Assembly: GCA_030263275.1 (NCBI GenBank)
Contig: SZOR01000145.1
Coordinates: 1-8,061, forward strand
DNA length: 8,061 bases
Direction: 5' to 3'
DNA from: DSNY01 sp016861185
GTDB lineage: Bacteria; Pseudomonadota; Gammaproteobacteria; Burkholderiales; Burkholderiaceae_F
Below are positions 1-5,981 of the stretch, in pieces. The position numbers and the translations under genes are program-made. Within the stretch, counting starts at the first letter, position 1. Each line of letters starts with the position of its first letter. The notes beneath the pieces were generated by a model that had not been told where the DNA came from, did not search any database, and saw only the letters and a list, made by a program, of their open reading frames with translations.

Positions 1-758
1 CGCCTCTGCCGGTGGTCACGCTGAACCTGCCGGAAAGCGACATCGGCCTCGCGCCGCACGTGCTCGCCTTCGGCGTATCGATCGAGCTGGAAGCGCGCCA
101 GATCGTCGCCGCGGCGCTGCGCGAGCTGCCGATGCCGCCGCCGATCGGCGCACCGCCCGCTGCACCGCGCTTCATGGTCATCGTCGGCGAATCGCCGCTC
201 GCGCGCCGCATGGGCAACGCTTTCCGCGACGCGCTGCGCGAAGCGGGGCAGGCCGCGACGCTGTATCCGATGCGCGTGAGCTACGACACGCTGCAGGCGC
301 TGTCGGACGCGATCGCCGCCGCCAGGCTCGAAGCCGTGTTCCTCGCGCTCGAAGCGCGCGACGCCGCCGCGGTGCGTCCGCGCCTGCCGCCCGCGCTGCG
401 GCTGTACGCGACCTCGCAGGTCAACCTCGGCGGCGCCGAAGCCGCGCTGCTCGCGCCCGAGCTGGAAGGCGTGAACTTCGTCGACATGCCGTGGCTGCTC
501 GAGCCCGATCACCTCGCGGTCGTCGTGCATCCGAAGCCCGAGCAGGCGCTGTCGGGCGAACTGCAGCGGCTGTACGCGCTCGGCATCGACGCGTTCCGTC
601 TGGCGATCGAATGGGTGCAGGGCCGGCGCAGCTTCGGCCTGGACGGCGTCACCGGCGCGCTCGGCGTCGACCGCGACCGCAGCGCGCGCGTGGAACGCGT
701 GCCCACGCTCGCGGTCTTCCGCAACGGCAAGGTCGAGCGCCGCGGCCTGGCGCGGTGA
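1..758 (+). CDS. lpoA: Penicillin-binding protein activator LpoA/LppC family, C-terminal part (5' truncated by window)
   Basis: LpoA is an outer-membrane lipoprotein that reaches through the periplasm to stimulate a class A penicillin-binding protein (PBP1a in E. coli). The frame is already open at base 3, so the coding region enters from outside the window. The lipoprotein signal and N-terminal TPR-like domain are therefore not visible, and the GTG at base 12 is probably internal. What is seen is the periplasmic-binding-protein-like C-terminal domain. It includes the opening LPVVTLNLPES, the helix start FGVSIELEARQI, an RLYATSQVN strand typical of the family, LYALGIDAFRLA, and the closing GVTGALGVDRDRSARVERV with PTLAVFRNGKV at the end. 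The downstream yraN and dolP genes support the assignment because this is the conserved yraM-yraN-yraP neighbourhood. The TGA at 756-758 lies 21 nt before the proposed yraN start, so the two are probably co-transcribed. Family assignment is firm; interaction with a particular PBP is inferred from homologues. Confidence 0.88.
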   Translation, partial: PLPVVTLNLPESDIGLAPHVLAFGVSIELEARQIVAAALRELPMPPPIGAPPAAPRFMVIVGESPLARRMGNAFRDALREAGQAATLYPMRVSYDTLQALSDAIAAARLEAVFLALEARDAAAVRPRLPPALRLYATSQVNLGGAEAALLAPELEGVNFVDMPWLLEPDHLAVVVHPKPEQALSGELQRLYALGIDAFRLAIEWVQGRRSFGLDGVTGALGVDRDRSARVERVPTLAVFRNGKVERRGLAR

Positions 759-767
759 GCGGGCGAT

Positions 768-772
768 GAGGA
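768..772 (+). promoter_or_regulatory. Ribosome binding site deciding the TTG start of yraN
   Basis: GAGGA lies 7 nt before TTG at 780. The in-frame stop of lpoA at 756-758 limits how far upstream yraN can start, and no ATG or GTG is in frame before 780. An ATG at 766 is in another frame and terminates after five codons. The next in-frame start, GTG at 804, has no comparably placed Shine-Dalgarno. Confidence 0.5.
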
Positions 773-779
773 CGCGGCG

Positions 780-1172
780 TTGAAGGCGGTCCGCGCAAGC
801 GGCGTGCGCACGCCCAAGCAGCGCGCCGGCGACGCGGCCGAGCAGGCCGCGTGCGCGCACCTCGCCGCGCACGGCTGCCGCATCGTCGCGCGCAACGTGC
901 GCTATCGCGAAGGCGAGCTGGACGTGATCGCGCTCGACGGCGGCGTGCTCGCTTTCGTCGAGGTGCGGCTGCGCAGCGGCACGCGCTTCGGCGGCGCCGG
1001 CGCGAGCGTCGACGCGTTCAAGCGCAAGCGACTCGTGCGCGCGGCGCAGCACTACCTCGTCGAGCGGTATGGCGCGGGCAAGAAGCTTCCGCCGTGCCGC
1101 TTCGACGTGATCACCGCCGATGCGAACGGCGTCACCGAATGGATCCGCGACGCGTTTGCCGCGGAAGGGTGA
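780..1172 (+). CDS. yraN: YraN/UPF0102 family protein, predicted nuclease-fold
   Basis: This is a small cytoplasmic protein of 130 residues, close to the 131 of E. coli YraN. The family has the restriction-endonuclease/Holliday-junction-resolvase-like fold, but its cellular role is not settled. The fold's signature is visible. GELDVIALD (residues 45-53) supplies the acidic Glu46 and Asp48, and FVEVRLR (59-65) supplies Glu61 followed by the basic Arg63; many members have Lys there, but E. coli YraN also has Arg. An N-terminal helix with GDAAEQAACAHLAAHG and the late CRFDVITAD (106-114) are also typical. It starts with TTG behind GAGGA; GTG at 804 would shorten it by eight residues. It follows lpoA in the same reading frame after a 21-nt gap, as in the conserved yraM-yraN pair. 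DiaA, which lies downstream in E. coli, is missing. A nuclease activity is inferred from fold only. Confidence 0.93.
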   Translation: MKAVRASGVRTPKQRAGDAAEQAACAHLAAHGCRIVARNVRYREGELDVIALDGGVLAFVEVRLRSGTRFGGAGASVDAFKRKRLVRAAQHYLVERYGAGKKLPPCRFDVITADANGVTEWIRDAFAAEG

Positions 1173-1175
1173 GGT

Positions 1176-1210
1176 GAGGATCGAGGTTCGAGGTTCGAGG
1201 ATTCAGGATT
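1176..1210 (+). repeat. Heptad tandem array, five degenerate 7-bp units
   Basis: Five consecutive 7-mers read GAGGATC, GAGGTTC, GAGGTTC, GAGGATT and CAGGATT, then a partial CAG. The units share the core (G/C)AGG(A/T)T and keep strict 7-bp phase just after the yraN stop. They lie in the non-coding gap before dolP. No inverted partner is seen nearby. The GGATT core recurs in the second array after lemA. Confidence 0.75.
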
Positions 1211-1233
1211 CAGCGACATCACGCACAAGGACC

Positions 1234-1283
1234 CGTTCGTCCTGAGCCCTTCGACGGGTTCAGGACACGGCTTGTCGAAGGGC
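1234..1283 (+). repeat. REP-like palindromic repeat with two alternative stems
   Basis: The element begins CGTTCGTCCTGAG and ends TTGTCGAAGGGC, a common intergenic repeat style in GC-rich proteobacteria. Stem A pairs 1239-1249 (GTCCTGAGCCC) with 1256-1266 (GGGTTCAGGAC), giving 11 pairs including one G-T, with a 6-nt loop. Stem B pairs 1246-1255 (GCCCTTCGAC) with 1274-1283 (GTCGAAGGGC), 10 perfect pairs. The two stems share bases and cannot form together. The element ends 9 nt before the dolP ribosome binding site. Family identity is from memory; the pairing is read directly. Confidence 0.75.
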
Positions 1284-1292
1284 GCGAAGGCC

Positions 1293-1298
1293 AGGAGG
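1293..1298 (+). promoter_or_regulatory. Strong Shine-Dalgarno AGGAGG deciding the GTG start of dolP
   Basis: AGGAGG sits 6 nt before GTG at 1305. The frame is open back to a TTG at 1272, but that codon lies inside the REP-like repeat and has no ribosome binding site. Starting at 1305 also gives a normal lipoprotein signal peptide. Confidence 0.8.
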
Positions 1299-1304
1299 GC
1301 TGAA

Positions 1305-1955
1305 GTGAAGCAACTGAGCATCAAACGATGGACGCTGCGTTTCGCGGCGGCGGGCGCTGCGGCGCTGACGATCGCGGGCTGCGCGCCGATCGTCGTCGGC
1401 GGCGCGATGGTCGGCGGCGCGATCGTCGCGTCGGACCGCAGGTCGGTCGGCATCCAGCTCGAGGACGAGGCGATCGAACGCCGGATCAATCGCGCGCTGG
1501 CGGATCGCTTCGAGCGCGGCACGATCAACATCAACGTCACCAGCTACAACCGCAAGGTGCTGCTGACGGGCGAAGTGCCGACCGCTGAGGCGAAGGCCGA
1601 GGCCGAGCGGATCGCGGCCAACGCGGAGAACGTGCGCGCGGTGCTCAACGAGCTAGGCATCGGTCAGCTGTCCAGCATCGGCTCGCGCACCAAGGACACC
1701 GCGATCTCGGGCAAGGTGCGCGCGGCCTTCCTCGAGTCGAAGAAGGTGCAGTCGGGCGTCGTCAAGGTCACGACCGAACGCGCGATCGTCTACCTGCTGG
1801 GCCGCGTGACGCCGGCGGAAGGCGACGCCGCCGCGCAGGTCGCGGCCCGCGTCTCCGACGTGCTCGGCGTGGTCAAGGCCTTCGACTACATCACCGAGAA
1901 GGAACTCGAGGAGCTGCGCGGCACGCCCGCCGCGCCGGAGTCGCAGCGCAAGTAG
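1305..1955 (+). CDS. dolP: Dual BON-domain outer-membrane lipoprotein DolP (YraP)
   Basis: DolP is an outer-membrane lipoprotein with two BON domains. In E. coli it binds anionic phospholipid, localises to division sites and supports outer-membrane integrity and BAM function. The 216-residue product (E. coli 191) starts MKQLSIKRW, has a hydrophobic stretch and the lipobox LTIAGC, giving lipidation at Cys26. The linker contains VASDRRSVGIQLEDEAIERR, very close to the E. coli TDPRSVGTQ stretch. BON1 spans about residues 54-118 (NINVTSYNRKVLLTGEVP), and BON2 about 132-197 (VKVTTERAIVYLLGRVTP and ending VVKAFDYI). The residue after the lipid Cys is Ala, not Asp, consistent with outer-membrane sorting. 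It is the third gene of the lpoA-yraN cluster but is separated from yraN by 132 nt holding two repeats, so it may have separate expression control. It converges on the M48 gene 16 nt downstream. Confidence 0.93.
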   Translation: MKQLSIKRWTLRFAAAGAAALTIAGCAPIVVGGAMVGGAIVASDRRSVGIQLEDEAIERRINRALADRFERGTININVTSYNRKVLLTGEVPTAEAKAEAERIAANAENVRAVLNELGIGQLSSIGSRTKDTAISGKVRAAFLESKKVQSGVVKVTTERAIVYLLGRVTPAEGDAAAQVAARVSDVLGVVKAFDYITEKELEELRGTPAAPESQRK

Positions 1956-1971
1956 CGCCCGCGCCGGCGCT
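1954..1971. terminator. Possible bidirectional hairpin between convergent dolP and M48 genes
   Basis: AGCGCC (1954-1959) pairs with GGCGCT (1966-1971) around a CGCGCC loop, in the 16-nt gap between the dolP stop and the M48 stop. The stem overlaps the dolP stop codon. A flanking GCAA (1948-1951) and TTGC (1976-1979) could extend it across an internal loop. There is no U-tract on either strand, so intrinsic termination is uncertain, but the placement suits two converging transcripts. Confidence 0.3.
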
Positions 1972-3312
1972 TCAGTTGCCGCGCGTGTTCGGGTCGTCCT
2001 GCTGCGCCGGCGCCTTGCCCGCATCGTCGGCGAGCTTGCGCAGCGAGCGGCGCGCCCGATCGAAGATCGAGCCGGCCTTCGGTTCAGCCGCGCCCTCGGT
2101 CCTCGCCGCGGCGGGCGCCGGTGCGCTGGCCCGGCCCGCGTCGGAACGCTCGCCCGCGGCGGGTGCGGGGTCGGGTGCGAGCGACGAGCGCGTCGCGTCC
2201 GCGTTGTCGGCGGGCGCGCTGAGCCGCTTGCCGCCTTCGCCGGCCTCGGCCATGCGCGCCTCGCGCGTGCTCCAGTGGCGGCCCGAGGACTTCAGGACCG
2301 TGACGCGCTTTTCCGAATGCGGGTGGCGCCGCTCGAAGAACGCGCGTCCCTGGTTGGCCGCCGTCCTGCGGTCCAGCGCCCACTCCTCGAAGGCGAGCAT
2401 CGCGGGCTCGTACTCCACGCCCGCCGCCTTCAGGAGCCGCGGAATGCAGGCGTCGGCCTCGAGCTCCTGGTCCTCGTAGAACTTGGAGAACAGCTTGTCG
2501 AGGTAGTGCACGCCGGCGAACCACGCGGCGGCGCGCTGCTTGTCCGGCTTGCCGGACGCCAGCGCGCTGACGACTTCGGTGACCGTCACGGTGTCGGCGA
2601 TGTAGCCCTGGATCTCGCGCGTGTAGTGGCGCTTGGTGACGTGCGCGATCTCGTGCGCAAACAGCGCCGCGACCAGTTCCTGTTTAGCGTCGAGCGCCGC
2701 GGTGTTGACGACGACATGTCCGCCGGGCAGCGCTTCCAGGTTCAGCGACGTATCGCGGCTGAAGTGAAGACGGAATCGGTATGCGGTATCGGGCGGCAGC
2801 GCGCCGACGATGCGCTCGAAGAGCGCGCGCGTGCGCTGATACTTCGGGGCGTTGCGGCCGGTCTGCGTTTCCGCTTCGTTCACCAGGCTCTTCTTCTCGA
2901 GCATCGTATCGCCGAGCATTTCCTCGATCTCGATCGGCAGCCACGTCTGCGTCCGCGACATCGCCTTGAAACGCGCGCGCATTTCCTGCTCCACCGGCTT
3001 GCGGCCGCCTTGCTGCTGCTGCTGCATCGCCGCCGTGGCCCAGCCGCTGATCACGTCGGCGGCCATCGTCAACGGACTCGTCGGCTCGAACACCTTCTCG
3101 CAACGTTCGTCCTGCGCGACCGCGGCCAGCTCGACCTTGCCCTTGCCGGGGAGCGCCGGCGGCGCCGGCGGTGTGGCCTGTTGTCTCGCTTTGGGTGCGG
3201 TCGGCGGCGCGAGCGGCACCGGCAGCAGGTTCTGCAGCGTCGGTTGCTGCGCCCTGGCGACGGGGGCGGTCAGCGCGGCGGCCAAAGCGATCGTGAACGT
3301 ACGGGCACGCAT
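1972..3312 (-). CDS. Secreted M48 family zinc metallopeptidase with low-complexity C-terminal tail
   Basis: This is a 446-residue periplasmic-type M48 peptidase, related in core to BepA/LoiP proteases that act on outer-membrane proteins. A signal peptide (MRARTFTIALAAALTAPVARA) is predicted to be cleaved after residue 21. A Pro/Ala-rich linker follows (about 24-56), then a Q-rich patch (97-101). The catalytic core shows EALPGGHVVVNTAAL (193-207), HEIAH (220-224; zinc ligands His220 and His224, catalytic Glu221), the third ligand region ELEAD (Glu283) and the late RHPHSEKR (329-336). Residues about 345-446 are Ala/Pro/Arg/Glu-rich, ending in a charged IFDRARRSLRKLADD segment (416-430). There is no lipobox and no transmembrane segment beyond the signal. 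AAGGAG at 3320-3325 lies 7 nt before the ATG. It is the last gene of the CHASE2 operon, 21 nt after the upstream stop. The substrate is unknown. Confidence 0.9.
   Translation of the reverse strand: MRARTFTIALAAALTAPVARAQQPTLQNLLPVPLAPPTAPKARQQATPPAPPALPGKGKVELAAVAQDERCEKVFEPTSPLTMAADVISGWATAAMQQQQQGGRKPVEQEMRARFKAMSRTQTWLPIEIEEMLGDTMLEKKSLVNEAETQTGRNAPKYQRTRALFERIVGALPPDTAYRFRLHFSRDTSLNLEALPGGHVVVNTAALDAKQELVAALFAHEIAHVTKRHYTREIQGYIADTVTVTEVVSALASGKPDKQRAAAWFAGVHYLDKLFSKFYEDQELEADACIPRLLKAAGVEYEPAMLAFEEWALDRRTAANQGRAFFERRHPHSEKRVTVLKSSGRHWSTREARMAEAGEGGKRLSAPADNADATRSSLAPDPAPAAGERSDAGRASAPAPAAARTEGAAEPKAGSIFDRARRSLRKLADDAGKAPAQQDDPNTRGN
3010..3024 (-). repeat. Short (CAG)4CAA triplet run encoding five glutamines
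   Basis: Within the M48 gene, on the coding strand, four CAG codons and one CAA encode Gln97-Gln101. It is a short microsatellite-like tract before the catalytic core. Confidence 0.6.
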
Positions 3313-3333
3313 GGATCGTCTCCTTGGCGGCGT

Positions 3334-4083
3334 TCAACGGCGCTTGATCGCGTCGACTGCGCGCCAGTACTCGAACGGGAAGTCGTGCTGGCGGAAGAAC
3401 GCGGCGCGTTCGAGCAGCGCGGCGGTTCCGGCGGGCGTGAGCGACCGGTACTCGGCGATGAACTTGTCCGCGTCGGCGCCGGCGATGACGCTGAACCTGC
3501 ACTCGAATGCGCCCTGCGCGCCGCGTCCGGTGAGCGACCATGCGCGGCCGCGCAGCGCCGCGGCGTCGAGCGCAACCGGGGCCGGGCCGACCGCCGCCGC
3601 ACTGAACGCGGGGCGCGCACCGCGCGCGGCTTCGGTGAGCGCGACCGCGCTCAACTGGTCGGCACCGACCGCCCGCGGATCGAGCACGAGTTGTCCTTCG
3701 GGCAGCAGCAGCTCGCCCTCGGGCAACCCCGTCGGACAGGTCTCCTGCCCCGCGCGACGGCCGCCCGTGCGTTCGGTGCCCTGCAGGATGTCGCGTCCGA
3801 GCGCGAGCAGCCGGCTGATGGCGCTCTTGCCCGTTTCGGCAGTCACCTGCTGGCAGAACGCGTCGAAGTTCGCGAGCGGCACGTCGGTGCAGCGCAGGCC
3901 GAGCCCCGTGCCGGCGCCGTAGCACACGGTGCGGACGGAGTCGCCGCGAAACAGCGCGCGCGCCTGCGGGCAGGGAACGTCCTTCTCGAAACCTCGCGCC
4001 GGATCGAAGACGGCCACCGCGGGTTGCGCGAGCGCGGGTCCAGCGGCGATCAGGGTCCCGAGGGTCAGAACCAGTGCGCGCAT
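3334..4083 (-). CDS. Unrecognised secreted protein with six cysteines
   Basis: I do not recognise a family for this 249-residue protein. The N-terminus MRALVLTLGTLIAAGPALA is a clear Sec signal peptide, predicted cleaved after Ala19. The mature part has six cysteines: Cys38, 54, 65, 77, 116 and 195. The first four fall within about 40 residues (VPCP, VCYG, RCTD, FCQQ), which suggests disulfides in the periplasm. No transmembrane segment follows. The region about 117-135 is Leu/Glu/Pro-rich (PEGELLLPEGQLVLD). The C-terminal third (about 180-249) is more polar and aromatic, ending FRQHDFPFEYWRAVDAIKRR. The ATG follows GAGGTG that overlaps the stop codon of the CHASE2 gene, and the M48 gene starts 21 nt after its own stop, so all three are probably one transcript. 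A binding partner, inhibitor or chaperone role for the neighbouring CHASE2 protein or M48 peptidase is possible but only inferred from context. Confidence 0.82.
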   Translation of the reverse strand: MRALVLTLGTLIAAGPALAQPAVAVFDPARGFEKDVPCPQARALFRGDSVRTVCYGAGTGLGLRCTDVPLANFDAFCQQVTAETGKSAISRLLALGRDILQGTERTGGRRAGQETCPTGLPEGELLLPEGQLVLDPRAVGADQLSAVALTEAARGARPAFSAAAVGPAPVALDAAALRGRAWSLTGRGAQGAFECRFSVIAGADADKFIAEYRSLTPAGTAALLERAAFFRQHDFPFEYWRAVDAIKRR

Positions 4084-4088
4084 GGTGT

Positions 4089-4094
4089 CACCTC
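4089..4094 (-). promoter_or_regulatory. Shine-Dalgarno overlapping the upstream stop codon
   Basis: On the minus strand GAGGTG precedes ATG (4083-4081) by 5 nt. Its last bases overlap the TGA of the CHASE2 gene (4095-4093). Ribosomes finishing CHASE2 would expose or directly reuse this site, which supports translational coupling of the two genes. Confidence 0.6.
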
Positions 4095-5640
4095 ACTCGA
4101 AGAACTTCGCCGACACGACGCCCGCGCCGAACAGCAGGATCGCGCCGCGCAAAAGAACGATTGCCGGCCAGACGTGGTCCCCGCGGAGAGACGAGGCGCG
4201 CTCGTCTCCGGGCACGCCCCCGCCCTGCGCGTTCCGCCGCGTGGCGGTGTCCTGCTCGGGCGGGCTCGCCGCGGCCTGCGGCTTACGCTGTTTCGCGATC
4301 GCGTTCAGGAAAGCCGACGCAGCGGTGAGCAGGAATTCGAACCAGATCGAAAGCGCAACGAACAGCGCGACCGAGACCAACCCGAGCGCGACGACATACA
4401 CGACAAAGACGGCGCTATGGATCAGCCACGCCGCCAGTCCACGCAGCCACGCTTCCATTTGGCGCGGCGGGTGGTCGGGCTCTTTGCCCCACAGACCTCG
4501 GTAAGCGCGGTCGAGCCATGCGGCGTAGGGAAGTCCGGCAGAAGCCTTGGGGTCGAGCTTCGACAACAACGGTGTCGCGACATACGCGCCGATCAGCAGG
4601 ATGATGAGGTTGACGCCCCACTGCAGCAGCACGCTGTACAGCTTCTCGGCGTCGCCGACGGGATGGCGGACCGAATACGCGACGGCGGCATGCTGGACGG
4701 CACCGGGGACCTCTTCGCCCGTTGCCGCGGTGTACGCGTCGCCGCCAAGCGCGTAGGCGCCGCCGACGAAGACCAGCCTCGGGGCCTGATGCCGCAACAG
4801 CTCGGCGACCGGCGTGGTCGCATCCACTGCGATCCGGTGCAGGGTCGCGTAGCCGGTGAAGTTGACCTTCCGCAGCTCGCGCAAGGGATCGGAGCGGCCG
4901 CGATGTTCGGCATCGGCGCAGATGTCGGCGGCGACGAAGGGATCCTGCGTTCCAGGCGCGGCCGCCAGCGCCTGGCCGGCGCGCACGCCGAGCGTCGGCG
5001 CGTCGGATCCGTAGTGGTACACGCCGCCCGACTGGATCTGAAGGTCCGATCGCGCGAACTGCAGTCCGAACGGCGCCTTGGCCTCCGGGTCCGTACGCAA
5101 AGCCTGCAGCAGCCGCACCATCCAGTCCTTCTGCAGTTCGCGCAGGTTTTCGGTGCGTGCGAACGGACAAAGAAGCACGACATGCGCCTTGCGTGCGAGC
5201 TCGAAGATCGCCTTGTCGAGCGTGTGTTGTGCTTGCCGCTCTCGCTCGTCCGCGTCGGGCGCAGGCGACAGGTCGAGGTCGATCGCGACGACGTGTTGGC
5301 GCTGCCGTTCCACACCCTTGGCGACCTTTCCGAGCAGGCGCGCCAGTTCGCCGCGATCGAGCGGAGAGCGCTGCCGGAAGGCGCCTTCGAAGTACGCGTC
5401 GGAGATCAGCAACACCGTGTATTCGCTGCGCTCCGGCCGTGGGGCGTGGTCGAGCGCAGCCGACGCGAACAGGCGCCAGCTCAGGGTGTCCGGGTCGGTG
5501 ATGTCCGCCCACTTGATGAACCAGCCTGCCGCGTAGGCGGTGAGCACGCTGAGCAGCGCGGCCCACGCGAGCAGGGCGACGCGCGCACGCCCTTCGGCTC
5601 GCACCGCCGCGCGTCCCAGCATGCGCGTGTCGATCCCCAC
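4093..5640 (-). CDS. CHASE2 domain-containing multi-pass membrane protein without output domain
   Basis: CHASE2 is an extracytoplasmic sensory domain usually joined to histidine kinases, cyclases or Ser/Thr kinases. This 515-residue protein has TM1 at about 21-41, then a periplasmic CHASE2 region (about 45-325). Family-like stretches are VVAIDLDLSPAPDADE (117-132), KVNFTGYATLHRIAV (258-272) and LVFVGGAYALGGDAYTA (289-305) followed by VPGAVQHAAVAYS (311-323). The last two match the usual G-x-x-A...D...T...PG...H-A ending of the domain. TM2 is at about 338-360. A basic loop, a long hydrophobic block (402-447, probably two helices), a polar loop and a last helix (490-511) follow. No kinase, cyclase or phosphodiesterase domain is present. 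The start is GTG at 5640 behind a weak GGGGG; ATG at 5622 (residue 7) is an alternative. It is the first gene of a three-gene minus-strand operon. The ligand and output are unknown. Confidence 0.85.
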   Translation of the reverse strand: MGIDTRMLGRAAVRAEGRARVALLAWAALLSVLTAYAAGWFIKWADITDPDTLSWRLFASAALDHAPRPERSEYTVLLISDAYFEGAFRQRSPLDRGELARLLGKVAKGVERQRQHVVAIDLDLSPAPDADERERQAQHTLDKAIFELARKAHVVLLCPFARTENLRELQKDWMVRLLQALRTDPEAKAPFGLQFARSDLQIQSGGVYHYGSDAPTLGVRAGQALAAAPGTQDPFVAADICADAEHRGRSDPLRELRKVNFTGYATLHRIAVDATTPVAELLRHQAPRLVFVGGAYALGGDAYTAATGEEVPGAVQHAAVAYSVRHPVGDAEKLYSVLLQWGVNLIILLIGAYVATPLLSKLDPKASAGLPYAAWLDRAYRGLWGKEPDHPPRQMEAWLRGLAAWLIHSAVFVVYVVALGLVSVALFVALSIWFEFLLTAASAFLNAIAKQRKPQAAASPPEQDTATRRNAQGGGVPGDERASSLRGDHVWPAIVLLRGAILLFGAGVVSAKFFE

Positions 5641-5896
5641 ACCGCCCCCGTTCGTGTGAGTCGCGAAGCGACGATCCGCTGCCTTGTGTCGGTATGCGTC
5701 GAGCGAATCAACGCATGCGAATCGCTCTGTCGGCGATGTGTCGGCGTCATGCTGCCGTCAGCAGTGCGGGCAGGTTACTCCTTGCCACGGCGGTCAAGAA
5801 GGGGACCTGCGTTCAGCGCCAATCGATTCGCCGCTGTCGGCGCGGTTGACACTTTGCGTTGGACTCCCGGCATGTCGAGGAAATTGACAACTCGCG

Positions 5897-5914
5897 CGTA
5901 CGGCAAGTCGTACG
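5897..5914. promoter_or_regulatory. Paired CGTACG palindromes, possible operator
   Basis: CGTACG occurs twice, separated by GCAAGT. Each copy is itself palindromic, so the pair is at once a direct and an inverted repeat with a 12-bp period, about one helical turn. It lies just upstream of the candidate -35 of lemA. No regulator is identified. Confidence 0.3.
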
Positions 5915-5924
5915 AACGGCGCGC

Positions 5925-5952
5925 TTGCGCGCAGGGGCCTTTGCCTTATAGT
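5925..5952 (+). promoter_or_regulatory. Candidate sigma70-type promoter of the lemA-M48 unit
   Basis: TATAGT (5947-5952) matches the -10 consensus at five of six positions and is followed by a GC-rich stretch. TTGCGC (5925-5930) lies 16 nt upstream as a weak -35 (three of six). Transcription would begin near 5959, giving a leader of about 79 nt. It is the best plus-strand candidate between 5641 and 6037. Confidence 0.4.
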
Positions 5953-5965
5953 CCGCGCGCGCTTT

Positions 5966-5981
5966 GCCGGGGTCGCCCGGC
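5966..5981 (+). other. Leader hairpin upstream of lemA
   Basis: GCCGGG (5966-5971) pairs perfectly with CCCGGC (5976-5981) around a GTCG loop. T-G pairs can extend it by two at the base. It would sit in the 5' leader of the lemA transcript if the promoter call is right. There is no following U-tract, so it is not a terminator. Confidence 0.45.

Noticed and set aside
766..783. ATG at 766 as the start of yraN
   Set aside because: It is in a different frame and reaches TGA after five codons.
1234..1283. The palindrome as an intrinsic terminator after yraN
   Set aside because: No U-tract follows either stem, and the sequence resembles a dispersed intergenic repeat.
1272..1304. TTG at 1272 as the start of dolP
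   Set aside because: It would lie inside the REP-like repeat, has no ribosome binding site and adds eleven charged residues before the signal peptide. GTG at 1305 has AGGAGG at proper spacing.
2684..3925. 413-codon minus-strand frame overlapping the six-Cys gene and the M48 gene
   Set aside because: It is an out-of-frame shadow with extreme Arg/Ala composition and no start context. The overlapping frames carry signal peptides and catalytic motifs.
5846..5912. TTGACA hexamers at 5846 and 5884 as main promoters of lemA
   Set aside because: Neither has a good -10 hexamer at 16-18 nt. The TATAGT at 5947 with its weak -35 is a better candidate.
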